Numbered from the stretch's first letter, positions 6,285 through 13,287 are shown. The stretch: 16,913 bases of DNA from an uncultured Planctomycetales bacterium (GCA_937907525.1 CALCIB010000137.1:1-16913), one strand, 5' to 3'. The notes: generated from the letters alone by a model not told the origin. Translations and numbers: made by a program.

Positions 6285-7748
6285 ATGACTGAGTGGGGGT
6301 TTTACGGTCGTTCCCTGGAGGTACGGCAACTCTCGGAGATCCTGGCGCGGGGACGGTGGTTCTTCGTGAAGATCGCGGGGCGGAGGCGGATCGGCAAGAC
6401 GTTCCTGATCAACAACGTGCTGAAGGGGGGGCCTGGGCGGAAGGTCTTCTACGTCCAGGTTCCGGATTCCGGGGAGCCGGGCGTGCTTTCGGCGGTGGCC
6501 GACGCCCTCGAGGTGTTCCACGTCCCGAGCGACCAGTTCCCACGGCCCAGGAGAATGGGCGACCTCGCGCGGCTGGTCGAGGAATTGGCGCGCGCCGGCT
6601 ACGTCGTGGTCCTCGACGAATTCCAGTATTTCAATCGGAAGCCCTACACCGAGTTTTGCTCCCTGCTTCAGGCCGCGGTCGACCGAGCCACGGCGGACGC
6701 CCACGGGATCCGGGGCGGGTTGATCGTTCTGGGGTCGATCCACACGGAGATGCAGGCGCTTTTGGAGGAGCGATCGGCCCCGCTGTACAACCGCGTCACG
6801 GACTCGATCGACCTTCCCCACCTGGACGTCGCCGCGGTCGTCCAGATCCTGCGCGAGCACGCCGACGCGGCGCCGGAGCGTCTTCTGTTCCTGTGGACGT
6901 TGTTCGAGGGCGTCCCCAAGTTCTACCGCGACTGTTACGAGCGCGGGGTGCTGGGCGCGGATCGCGGGACGCTCCTGCGCCGGATCTTCTTCGAAGGGTC
7001 GTCGCCGCTTCGATCGGAGGCGGACAACTGGTTCTTGAGGGAACTCCGGGGCCGTTACGACACCGTCTTGAAATTCGTCGCCCGCAAGCCGGGAAGCACT
7101 CACGGGCAACTCCTCGAGGCGATCGAGGCCGCGCGCGAAGGGAGCAGGGATCAAATATCGAGTTACTTGAAGATCCTTTCGGAGCGCTATCGGCTCGTCG
7201 AGGGCCGGCTGCCGATCTTCGCCAGGCCCGAGGCGAGGAAGCGACGCTACTATCTGAGCGACAACTTCCTGCAATCCTGGCTCGCGGCGCTTGCGAATCC
7301 GGTTTCCGCCCGCGACTTCCAGCCGCTCGACGCGCTCGTCGGCGACGCCGACGCCCGCCTGGCGGACGTGGAGGGGCACGCGCTGGAGCGCCTGGCCGCG
7401 ACGCTCTACGAGGAGCGAAGCCGCAAGGGCCTGCCGGGCTTCCCATTGACGAGCCGCGTCGTCGGCTACTGGGACCGAGGCGACGTCGAGATCGACCTGG
7501 TCGCCGTCAACGAACGCGACAACCGCATCCGGTTCGGCTCGTGCAAGCGGAACCCGTCGAAGCTGCTGGCCGGCGTCAACGACTTTCGCGCGCACGTCCG
7601 GCGGTTCCTGGACGCCAACCCGAAGTACAAGGCGTGGACCGTCGAATACGTCGGCGTCGCCCCTAGGCTCGACGCGGACGCGAGGAGGACCCTCGCCCGC
7701 AACCACGTCCAGCCGGAAGACCTGGAAGAACTGACCCGCGGGCTTTGA
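6285..7748 (+). CDS. AAA ATPase of the archaeal-type/DUF234 family with winged-helix and PD-(D/E)XK-like tail
   Basis: This 487-residue protein has three parts. Residues 1-230 are a P-loop ATPase: FYGR start, Walker A GRRRIGKT (32-39), Walker B YVVVLDEFQ (106-114), and sensor-like LIVLGSIHTEM. Residues about 259-312 look like a winged helix (LKFVARKPGSTHGQLLEAI, then QISSYLKILSERYRLVEG). Residues about 325-487 match DUF234 (YYLSDNFLQSWL, EGHALERL, EIDLVAV, FGSCKRN), a restriction-endonuclease-like fold. In the usual GECK motif Glu is replaced by Ser419, so the nuclease may be inactive. ATG 6285 is preferred over the in-frame TTG at 6258 because GGAGGG (6269-6274) precedes it and the FYGR motif then lies near the N terminus. 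It stands alone, with its own operator-rich promoter. Functions of this family are largely unknown; a defence or toxin role is possible but unproven. Confidence 0.85.
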   Translation: MTEWGFYGRSLEVRQLSEILARGRWFFVKIAGRRRIGKTFLINNVLKGGPGRKVFYVQVPDSGEPGVLSAVADALEVFHVPSDQFPRPRRMGDLARLVEELARAGYVVVLDEFQYFNRKPYTEFCSLLQAAVDRATADAHGIRGGLIVLGSIHTEMQALLEERSAPLYNRVTDSIDLPHLDVAAVVQILREHADAAPERLLFLWTLFEGVPKFYRDCYERGVLGADRGTLLRRIFFEGSSPLRSEADNWFLRELRGRYDTVLKFVARKPGSTHGQLLEAIEAAREGSRDQISSYLKILSERYRLVEGRLPIFARPEARKRRYYLSDNFLQSWLAALANPVSARDFQPLDALVGDADARLADVEGHALERLAATLYEERSRKGLPGFPLTSRVVGYWDRGDVEIDLVAVNERDNRIRFGSCKRNPSKLLAGVNDFRAHVRRFLDANPKYKAWTVEYVGVAPRLDADARRTLARNHVQPEDLEELTRGL

Positions 7749-8040
7749 AGGAGGGACCTCGTTGAGTCCGCCCAGGCCGGCTCGCCGACCGACGGGGGCG
7801 TTCTCGGCCCGGCGTCGGTCGTCGCGGTCGAGGCTCCCGGCCGCGAGACGAGCGCGCGACGCCGGAATCGTCGCGAGGCGGGGGCGGGCGGGCTTCCCGG
7901 CCGGGGACCGCGTGACGATCGGGGCCGGGTCCGAAAATTATCGGCGTCCGGGGGAAAATCCTTGGGACGCGACGCGGCCGGACGACGCTCTACGAAGATA
8001 AGTCAGAGTTAAGCCGCGAGCCCGGTCTGGGTTCGTCGTC

Positions 8041-8058
8041 CGCCCCTCGCGAGGGGCG
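8041..8058. repeat. Perfect 18-bp palindrome (CGCCCCTCGCGAGGGGCG)
   Basis: A fully symmetric sequence with a 7-8 bp stem potential around a CGCG centre. It lies between the ATPase gene and the small membrane protein gene. A TTTT follows about 20 nt later (8073-8076), too far for a standard intrinsic terminator. A weak terminator or a relative of the hairpin repeat at the window edges is possible. Confidence 0.5.
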
Positions 8059-8124
8059 CGGCTCATCCATTCGGTTTTCCTTCGCGCGCCCGATCGTTCC
8101 GACCGGGAGGCCGCGCGCCGCGAT

Positions 8125-8154
8125 TTCCGATGAAACAGTGTGCATGATTACATT
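8125..8154 (+). promoter_or_regulatory. Weak candidate promoter for the small membrane protein / sulfatase-fold operon
   Basis: TACATT (8149-8154) in an AT-rich patch matches the -10 consensus at 4 of 6 bases. A poor -35 (TTCCGA, 8125-8130) lies 18 nt upstream. It is placed about 30 nt before the ATG at 8184. Composition is the main argument. Confidence 0.25.
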
Positions 8155-8183
8155 ATTTGACTTGCGTTTCGGAGGGCGTCGGG

Positions 8184-8357
8184 ATGGAGCCGTTGTTCGC
8201 GTATTTCGGCCCCGAGGCGCAGATGCCGCTGGCCTCGCTCTTGGCGTCGCTGGTGGGTCTTTTGATGGTGGTGGGGACGGCGCCGGTGAGGATGGCCCGG
8301 CGGTGGTGGGGGCGCGTGGCGGCGGTCCATTCGTCGCGACGCGACGCGCGTGATTGA
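8184..8357 (+). CDS. Small single-pass membrane protein translationally coupled to the sulfatase-fold gene
   Basis: This 57-residue product has one clear hydrophobic segment (about residues 13-33, LASLLASLVGLLMVVG at its core) followed by a strongly basic tail (RMARRWWGRVAAVHSSRRD). That charge pattern suggests an N-out, C-in membrane peptide. GGAGGG (8171-8176) lies 7 nt before the ATG, a better site than for the in-frame upstream codon at 8157. Its stop overlaps the GTG start of the following gene in GTGATTGA (8350-8357), an 8-nt overlap typical of translational coupling. The family is not recognised. It could be a subunit or regulator of the membrane enzyme, or simply a leader peptide that allows re-initiation on the GTG. 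Confidence 0.6.
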   Translation: MEPLFAYFGPEAQMPLASLLASLVGLLMVVGTAPVRMARRWWGRVAAVHSSRRDARD

Positions 8358-10218
8358 CGTCGACGCCGAGGGCGAGGGCGGGCCCGCGCGCGTCCGACCG
8401 CGGCCGGCATTCCGGACGGCGCTGGCGTTCGGGCTGGCGGCCGGGTTCGCGGAGTTGCTCCTGCTGGTCGCGCGGGTGGAGCTGCAAGAGGGCGGGTTCT
8501 TCTTGCGGAGCCGGCATTTCGTCTGGATGGTGCCGGCGTCGGTGACGGCGATCCTCGCGGGCTTGGGGGCGGTCGGCTGGGTCGCGGTTCGGGTGTCGGA
8601 TCGGGCCTGGCGATGGGTGCTGGGATCGTACGTCTTCACGGCGGTCCTGGGATGGTTTCTGCTGATGCGGGGGTTGGAGGCGATCGCCTGCGGCCTGATC
8701 GCGCTCGGGGTCGCCTGGCGGGTCGCCCCCAAGCTGGAGGCGCGTTCCGAGGGGTTGCGGCGGTGGGCGGGTCGAGGGCTTCCGGTCTTCGCCGCCGTGC
8801 TGGCGTGCCTGGCCGCGGCGAGCTTCCTCCGCGACGCCCGCGAGGCCTCCTGGCGGCGCGGGGACGTCGCGCCGCCGCCGGGGGCGCGCGACGTGCTGCT
8901 CGTGGTGCTGGACACCGTGCGGGCGGATCATCTGAGCCTTTACGGCTACGACCGCGACACCACGCCGTATTTGAAGCGGCTGGCGCGCGAGTCGACGGTC
9001 TTCGACCAGGCTCGCGCGGGGGCCTCGTGGACCTTGCCGTCGCACGCCACGATGTTCACCGGGCGCTGGCCGATGGAGCTGGGCGTGGAGCGCCTGGGCT
9101 GGCTGGACGACGCCGCGCCCACCCTGGCGGAGCGGTTCCGCGACGACGGGTTCGACACCGCCGGGTTCGTCGCCAACCCGTTCTTCACCGGCCGGGAGTC
9201 GGGGCTGGGCCGGGGCTTCCAGGTCTACGACGATTACCCGATCACCCCCGGGGAGGTCTTCCGATCCTCGGCGCTGGGGTGGTTGACGGCTCGTTCCTGG
9301 TTGCGGCTGCGCTCGGCGGTCACGACCCGGAGGATGACCGGCGGGATGCGGGACGTCGATCTGGATTTCGCGCGCAAGGACGCCGCGACGGTCGGCCGCG
9401 AATTCCTCTCCTGGCTCGACGGCCGCGGCGGGCGGGACCGGCCGTACTTCGCGTTTTTGAATCTCTTCGACGCCCACGATCCGTACATCCCCCCGGAGGG
9501 GTTTCCGTTCCGCTTCGCCGCCGGCTCGCGTTCGGACACCCCGCGCCTGCTCCGCGACTGGCAGCGGGTGGACAAGGGGAAGCTCACCCCTCGCGACGTC
9601 CGCCGCGCCCGCGACGCCTACGACGACTGCCTCGCGGCGCTGGACGCGCAGCTCGGCGCGCTGATCGAGGCCTTGCGGTCGCGCGGGACGCTGGATCGGA
9701 CGGTCCTGATCGTCACGGCCGACCACGGCGAGCAGTTCGGCGAGCACGGCTCGTTCGGCCACGGCCTGAGCCTCTTCGACGAGGAGTTGCGGGTGCCGCT
9801 TTTGGTCCGCGCGCCGGGCCTGGCGCCCGCGGGCCGGGTCGTCGCCGAGGCCGTGGGTCTGCGCGACCTGGCGGCGACGGCCCTGGACCTGTCGTCGGCG
9901 ACGGCCCCGTCGCTGCCCGGCCGGACGCTGGCGGGCGCGTGGAGCGATCCGCCGGCCGCGGTCTCGCCCGCCTTCGCCGAGATCCGCGGCCGCGTCGGCG
10001 AGCGCTATCTCCAACCGGACTTCGACGACCTGCCCGGCTCGTGGAAGTCGGTGGTGGTCGACGGCTGGTCGTACATTCGCCGCGGCGATGGCGAGGAATC
10101 GCTCTACGAGCTGGCCGCCGACCCTCGCCAACAAACCGACCGCCGCCACGACCCCGCCGCCGCCGCGGCCCTCGACGCTTGCCGCCGCGCGATGGACGAC
10201 GCGCCGAAGGATCGGTGA
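8350..10218 (+). CDS. Membrane-anchored sulfatase/alkaline phosphatase superfamily enzyme with Thr nucleophile position
   Basis: The 622-residue protein has an N-terminal membrane domain with about five hydrophobic helices (22-42, 57-80, 88-106, 109-124, 143-161). A sulfatase-type catalytic domain then starts at DVLLVVLDTVRADHLSLYGY (181-200), with Asp188 a metal ligand. The usual C-x-P-S-R nucleophile motif reads T-L-P-S-H (228-232), followed by ATMFTG, so the formylglycine cysteine is absent. ADHGEQFGEHGSFGHG (457-472) supplies further metal ligands. Thr-type relatives in this superfamily include phosphoethanolamine and phosphoglycerol transferases, so the enzyme may be a lipid or headgroup hydrolase or transferase rather than a sulfatase. 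The catalytic domain would face the periplasm. The GTG start at 8350 overlaps the small membrane gene. The following genes are on the opposite strand, so this ends the operon. Confidence 0.85.
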   Translation: MIDVDAEGEGGPARVRPRPAFRTALAFGLAAGFAELLLLVARVELQEGGFFLRSRHFVWMVPASVTAILAGLGAVGWVAVRVSDRAWRWVLGSYVFTAVLGWFLLMRGLEAIACGLIALGVAWRVAPKLEARSEGLRRWAGRGLPVFAAVLACLAAASFLRDAREASWRRGDVAPPPGARDVLLVVLDTVRADHLSLYGYDRDTTPYLKRLARESTVFDQARAGASWTLPSHATMFTGRWPMELGVERLGWLDDAAPTLAERFRDDGFDTAGFVANPFFTGRESGLGRGFQVYDDYPITPGEVFRSSALGWLTARSWLRLRSAVTTRRMTGGMRDVDLDFARKDAATVGREFLSWLDGRGGRDRPYFAFLNLFDAHDPYIPPEGFPFRFAAGSRSDTPRLLRDWQRVDKGKLTPRDVRRARDAYDDCLAALDAQLGALIEALRSRGTLDRTVLIVTADHGEQFGEHGSFGHGLSLFDEELRVPLLVRAPGLAPAGRVVAEAVGLRDLAATALDLSSATAPSLPGRTLAGAWSDPPAAVSPAFAEIRGRVGERYLQPDFDDLPGSWKSVVVDGWSYIRRGDGEESLYELAADPRQQTDRRHDPAAAAALDACRRAMDDAPKDR

Positions 10219-10249
10219 ACAAGGGCGTTCCGTCCGCCGGCCCACGACT

Positions 10250-10540
10250 TTACTCGAACAATTTCGGAATGTCGCGAGCCCCGTGGATGACGCGGATGAT
10301 CTCGACGCCCTCCGCGTCCGGTCGGTGGAGAATCAGGTATTTCCCGACGAGCGAGCTTCGGAGATCGGGAGCGAGTTCCTCCCGGCTCCGTCCGATTCCA
10401 GGCATATCGGCGAGCGCCTGGCATTTTTTCTCGACGTCGTCGATCAGGCGGATCGAAGCCCCGCGGGCGCCTCCGGTGATGAACGCGACGATTTCATCAA
10501 GGTCATGGGCCGCTTCAGGGGTCAGGCGGTAGCGTCCCAT
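10250..10540 (-). CDS. parE: ParE/RelE-family toxin of a type II toxin-antitoxin module
   Basis: The 96-residue protein reads MGRYRLTPEAAHDLDEIVAF and keeps the ParE layout: N-terminal strand and helix with DLDEI, a middle helix (IRLIDDVEKKCQALADMPGIG), GRSREELAPDLRS, then the C-terminal strands KYLILHRPDAEGVEIIRVIHGARDI. ParE toxins usually poison DNA gyrase, while RelE relatives cleave mRNA; sequence alone does not decide, but pairing with a ParD-type antitoxin favours ParE. The frame is open further upstream, but the ATG at 10540 is chosen because it lies 1 nt after the antitoxin stop. Its 3' end converges with the sulfatase-fold gene, 31 nt away, without an obvious terminator. Confidence 0.88.
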   Translation of the reverse strand: MGRYRLTPEAAHDLDEIVAFITGGARGASIRLIDDVEKKCQALADMPGIGRSREELAPDLRSSLVGKYLILHRPDAEGVEIIRVIHGARDIPKLFE

Positions 10541-10541
10541 T

Positions 10542-10805
10542 TCACGCCCGGCCCTGGTCGCCGCCGGCCTTCCGGCGGAGTTCGCGGAAGACCTCGGGGC
10601 CGTCGAGCAATTCGCCGCGATCGGCCTGGTCGAGCCCCACCCGAATCTCTCGGCGCAGTTCCTCCAACCTCGCGGCCTGGATCCTGTCTCGCTCTTCAAG
10701 AAGTCGAAGGGCCTCGCGGACCACCTCGCTGGCCGAGAGGTATAGCCCGGTCTCGACCTTCTTGTGAATCAGTTGTTCAAGCTCGGGGGTCAAGGAGACG
10801 TTCAT
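10542..10805 (-). CDS. parD: ParD-family (CC2985-type) ribbon-helix-helix antitoxin
   Basis: This 87-residue protein starts MNVSLTPELEQLIHKKVETG and continues LYLSASEVVREALRLLEERD, the standard ribbon-helix-helix DNA-binding domain of ParD antitoxins. The acidic/basic C-terminal half (RREIRVGLDQADRGELLDG and beyond) would wrap the toxin. GGGAGG lies 8 nt before the ATG on the minus strand (10812-10817). Its stop is separated from the toxin ATG by a single base, so both are made from one mRNA. ParD typically represses its own promoter; a 13-bp inverted repeat over the predicted -35 is a candidate operator. Confidence 0.88.
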   Translation of the reverse strand: MNVSLTPELEQLIHKKVETGLYLSASEVVREALRLLEERDRIQAARLEELRREIRVGLDQADRGELLDGPEVFRELRRKAGGDQGRA

Positions 10806-10847
10806 GAATTTGACCTCCCTCGTCCGGATCGACCTTCCCCACGATTC

Positions 10848-10876
10848 AGGCTAGTCGAGATGGCGAGCTTTGTCAA
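10848..10876 (-). promoter_or_regulatory. parDE promoter
   Basis: Read on the minus strand, a consensus TTGACA (10876-10871) is followed after exactly 17 nt by TAGCCT (10853-10848), which keeps the key T, A and final T of the -10. It lies about 45 nt upstream of the parD start codon. Confidence 0.6.
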
Positions 10877-10879
10877 AGC
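10867..10879. promoter_or_regulatory. Candidate ParD operator (GCTTTGTCAAAGC)
   Basis: A perfect 6+1+6 inverted repeat centred on the -35 hexamer of the parDE promoter. Position and symmetry fit autorepression by a ribbon-helix-helix antitoxin. It also lies about 90 nt upstream of the divergent methyltransferase gene. Confidence 0.45.
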
Positions 10880-10911
10880 CCGTCATCGCCGCCCCGCGAC
10901 GACCGCGAAGG

Positions 10912-10941
10912 TTGAGGCCGGGGCCCCCGTCGTCGTATGCT
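10912..10941 (+). promoter_or_regulatory. Candidate promoter for the mddA-like gene
   Basis: TTGAGG (10912-10917) and TATGCT (10936-10941) match the sigma-70 hexamers at 4 of 6 bases each, with an 18-nt spacer. The predicted start of transcription is about 20 nt before the ATG. Confidence 0.35.
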
Positions 10942-10967
10942 GGAATGGCGAGAGAGAAAGGAGGCGC

Positions 10968-11759
10968 ATGGTGGACGACGACGGGCGGGGTTCGCGAGCG
11001 GAACGGGTGACGGCCGTGGTTTACGGCGCGGCGTGCTACCTCGTGTTTCTGGCGGCGTTCCCGTACGCGATCGGCTTCGTGGGTGATTTCGGCGTCCCCA
11101 AGACGATCGACTCGGGGCCGACGGGGCGAACCATGGACGCGGTCGTAATCGACGTCTCCTTGCTCCTGCTGTTCGCGGTGCCGCACAGCGTCATGGCGCG
11201 GCCGGGGTTCAAGCGGTGGTGGACGCGGTTCGCGCCGTGGCCCCTGGAGCGGAGCACCTACGTGCTGCAAGGGAGCCTGCTTCTGGGGCTGCTCTTCTGG
11301 CAATGGCGGCCGCTGCCGGCGGTCGTCTGGGACATCGGGGATTCGGCGGTTCGATGGCTCTTGCTGGGCGTCTTCTGGGCCGGATGGGCCGTCGCCCTGG
11401 TTTCGACGTTCCTGATCGACCACTTCGACCTGTTCGGGCTTAAGCAGGTCTTCTCCTACGCGACGGGGCGGCCGTACGCGCCGCCGGCGTTTCGGATCGT
11501 CGGTCTTTACCGTCGCGTCCGGCATCCGTTGATGAGCGGTTTCCTGCTGGCCTTCTGGGCCGCGCCGACGATGACCGTCGGCCGGCTGTTGTTCGCCGCG
11601 ACGACGACCGGCTACGTCCTGGTCGCCCTTCGGCTTGAGGAGCGGGACCTGGTCGCCTTTCACGGCGAGGAATACCGGGCGTATCGAAGGCGGGTCGGCA
11701 TGCTGCTTCCGACCCCGAGGCCGGCGAAGTCGCCGACGGCCTCCCGCGTCGCGGAGTGA
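10968..11759 (+). CDS. mddA: Methanethiol S-methyltransferase (MddA-like), integral membrane
   Basis: The 263-residue membrane protein fits the MddA/NnrU-type branch of isoprenylcysteine-methyltransferase-like enzymes, which methylate methanethiol with S-adenosylmethionine to give dimethylsulfide. Hydrophobic segments run at about 13-38, 57-76, 98-120, 127-150 and 187-222. Family landmarks are FAVPHSVMARPGFKRWWTR, STYVLQGSLLLGLLFWQW, STFLIDHFDLFGLKQ, and the SAM-binding end RHPLMSGFLLAFWAAPTMT (185-203) with EERDLVAFHGEEYRAYRRR (224-242). The length is normal. The frame is open from 10764, but that part overlaps parD; AAAGGAGG (10957-10964) points to ATG 10968, or possibly GTG 10971 with better spacing. 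Alone among its neighbours, it has no sulfur-metabolism partner. Other membrane methyltransferases of the fold are the main alternative. Confidence 0.82.
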   Translation: MVDDDGRGSRAERVTAVVYGAACYLVFLAAFPYAIGFVGDFGVPKTIDSGPTGRTMDAVVIDVSLLLLFAVPHSVMARPGFKRWWTRFAPWPLERSTYVLQGSLLLGLLFWQWRPLPAVVWDIGDSAVRWLLLGVFWAGWAVALVSTFLIDHFDLFGLKQVFSYATGRPYAPPAFRIVGLYRRVRHPLMSGFLLAFWAAPTMTVGRLLFAATTTGYVLVALRLEERDLVAFHGEEYRAYRRRVGMLLPTPRPAKSPTASRVAE

Positions 11760-11787
11760 GACGGGCCGAAGGTCGATCGTCCGGCGC

Positions 11788-12570
11788 TCATCGCTTGTGG
11801 CGGTCGTCGTGGGGTCGGTGGCGGTCGCGAGGTTCGTGGTCCGGCGGCGGTCGCAGGTGGAAGTCGACGACCAGGGGGAGGTGGTCGGAGGCGTCGCGGG
11901 CGAGTCGGGAGCGGGCGATCCGGGCGTGTCGGATCGCGATCGGGCCGCGGACGTAGGCCTTGTCGAGGGCCGTCATCGGCAGGTAGGACGGGAACGAGCG
12001 GAACCGCGACAGCGGGGCGGTGACCTGGTGGAAGCCCTCCGCGCCCAGGACTCCCTTGCGTCCCAGGGTGTTGCGCCAGTCGTTGAAGTCGCCGACGATC
12101 AGGGTGGGGAGGTGGCGGCCCTCGCGGAAGAGGGCGTGGCTCAAGAGGTGCGCGGCCTGCCAGTGCCGCTCCTTCTCGTTGAGGCCCAGGTGCCAGTGGA
12201 TCAGATGAAGCGGGCCCTCGGGGGTCTGGACCACGCACAACTGCGCGCCGCGGGGCTTGCGAGCCTCAAGCCTGATCGAGACGTGGTGATGAGTAAGGAG
12301 CGGCCATCGCGAGAGCAGGAGGTTGCCGTAACCTCCCGTTCCGGTCTTGGCGCGCACGTTGAGTTGATAGAGGTGGGCGGCGGGGCGGAAGCTCTCGACG
12401 AACCGTGTCGGCTGGTCGTCGTGGCGGGTCCGCTTGACGCCGTGGTCGACTTCCTGGAGGCAGATCAGGTCGGGGTTTTCGCGCTCGACGACCTCGATGG
12501 CCCGTTCGAGCCGGTAGCGGCGGTCGCGACCGCCGATGCCCTTGTGGATGTTATAGGAAAGAAGGCGCAT
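11788..12570 (-). CDS. Endonuclease/exonuclease/phosphatase (EEP) family hydrolase
   Basis: This 260-residue protein has the full EEP (DNase I-like) motif set: MRLLSYNIHKGIGG with Asn7, DLICLQEVD with metal-binding Glu40, LIHWHLGL with His127, LIVGDFND with Asp161 and Asn163, and ASDHLPLVVDF with Asp229-His230 at the end. The fold cuts phosphodiester or phosphomonoester bonds in nucleic acids, inositol phosphates or sphingolipids; the GIGG-type N terminus is typical of a widespread bacterial subgroup often annotated only as EEP. There is no signal peptide, so it should be cytosolic. The tail after residue 240 is a His/Arg/Pro-rich extension. The gene begins 30 nt after the end of the membrane-protein gene at 12601 and is probably its operon partner. 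Its 3' end converges with mddA, 28 nt away. Confidence 0.88.
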   Translation of the reverse strand: MRLLSYNIHKGIGGRDRRYRLERAIEVVERENPDLICLQEVDHGVKRTRHDDQPTRFVESFRPAAHLYQLNVRAKTGTGGYGNLLLSRWPLLTHHHVSIRLEARKPRGAQLCVVQTPEGPLHLIHWHLGLNEKERHWQAAHLLSHALFREGRHLPTLIVGDFNDWRNTLGRKGVLGAEGFHQVTAPLSRFRSFPSYLPMTALDKAYVRGPIAIRHARIARSRLARDASDHLPLVVDFHLRPPPDHEPRDRHRPHDDRHKR

Positions 12571-12600
12571 GGAAATGAGAGGTGGACTCCGTTGAGGGCG

Positions 12601-13287
12601 TCAGGTCCGCTCCGCGGTGGGGACGTCGGCGTCGAATTCGGAATCGTCGGGGTCGTCGGCGGGGTCGCGGCGTTCGATGTGGCGGCGAAGGGCTTCGGGA
12701 TCGGCGACGGCGTCGTGGGAGCGGCCGCCGTCGTCGCCGCGGCGGACGGGTCGGTCGAGCGCCTCGTCGGCCTCGAACGTCGTCGGCGGCGGCGACCACC
12801 GCGCCCGATGGATGGCGCGGACGATCGCGTAGTGGGTGTAGGCGCGGTAGGCGAACCAGAAGAAGACGACGTTGGGGCCCGGCAGGATCCAGAGGACCGC
12901 GCCGGTGATCGGGGTCAGGAAGCCGTCGACGGCCAGCCAGAACCAGTGCGAGCCGGCCCGCGCCGCGAGGTAGCGTCGCCAGGCGGATCGGACTTTTCGC
13001 TCGGCGATCGCGGCGGGGTGTCGGACGACGATCGCGTCGGCCGTCGCCAGCCGGGCGAGCAGGGGCTCGTCGGGTTTGCTCCAGGAGTGGAGGCGGTCCC
13101 AGAGCCGCCGCGACCACTGGGCGGCGGACCCGTCGGACTCCTTCCAGCGGAATTCGATCCCTTCCCACTTGCGGCCGATCCAGCCCAGCGCGCCGGCGGG
13201 TCGCTCGGCGTCGTCGGCGCGGACCTCGGCCGGATCGGCGTAGAAGAAGGGCCGGCCGCGATCGGACTTGAGGTAGAAGATCTTCAC
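12601..13287 (-). CDS. Protein resembling the mitochondrial K+/H+ exchange-related family (Mit_KHE1)
   Basis: The 228-residue product starts MKIFYLKSDRGRPFFYADPA and has a soluble N-terminal half with a Trp-rich region (GWIGRKWEGIEFRWKE, 35-50). A hydrophobic hairpin follows at about 114-147 (WFWLAVDGFLTPITGAVLW, LPGPNVVFFWFAYRAYTHY), then a charged, Asp/Arg-rich tail likely to be disordered. The LPGPN-x-x-FF-x-x-YR pattern recalls the fungal and plant family annotated as mitochondrial K+/H+ exchange-related. The match is by eye and needs a profile search. Even in yeast the link to ion exchange is indirect. The start is GTG at 13287, chosen for the conserved-looking MKIFYL; the nearest GGAG is 15 nt away. 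It lies 105 nt downstream of the ECF operon, so it could be its extension or have its own promoter. Confidence 0.55.
   Translation of the reverse strand: MKIFYLKSDRGRPFFYADPAEVRADDAERPAGALGWIGRKWEGIEFRWKESDGSAAQWSRRLWDRLHSWSKPDEPLLARLATADAIVVRHPAAIAERKVRSAWRRYLAARAGSHWFWLAVDGFLTPITGAVLWILPGPNVVFFWFAYRAYTHYAIVRAIHRARWSPPPTTFEADEALDRPVRRGDDGGRSHDAVADPEALRRHIERRDPADDPDDSEFDADVPTAERT

Larger units (their letters stand above)
7749..8183. other. Intergenic region with one doubtful short frame
   Basis: A GGAGGGA (7750-7756) directly follows the ATPase stop, and a TTG at 7762 opens a 79-codon frame to 8001. Its product is Arg/Pro-rich without recognisable features, so it is not annotated as a gene. 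The rest holds an 18-bp palindrome at 8041-8058 and an AT-rich patch (8131-8165) that probably carries the promoter of the next two genes. Confidence 0.5.

Noticed and set aside
7762..8001. A 79-codon frame with TTG start and a good Shine-Dalgarno sequence right after the ATPase stop
   Set aside because: The Arg/Pro-rich product lacks any recognisable feature; the GGAGGG may be chance. Conservation in relatives would be needed to revive it.
7990..10245. A 751-codon open frame on the minus strand
   Set aside because: It is a shadow of the sulfatase-fold gene; composition is Arg/Pro/Gln-rich with no domain character.
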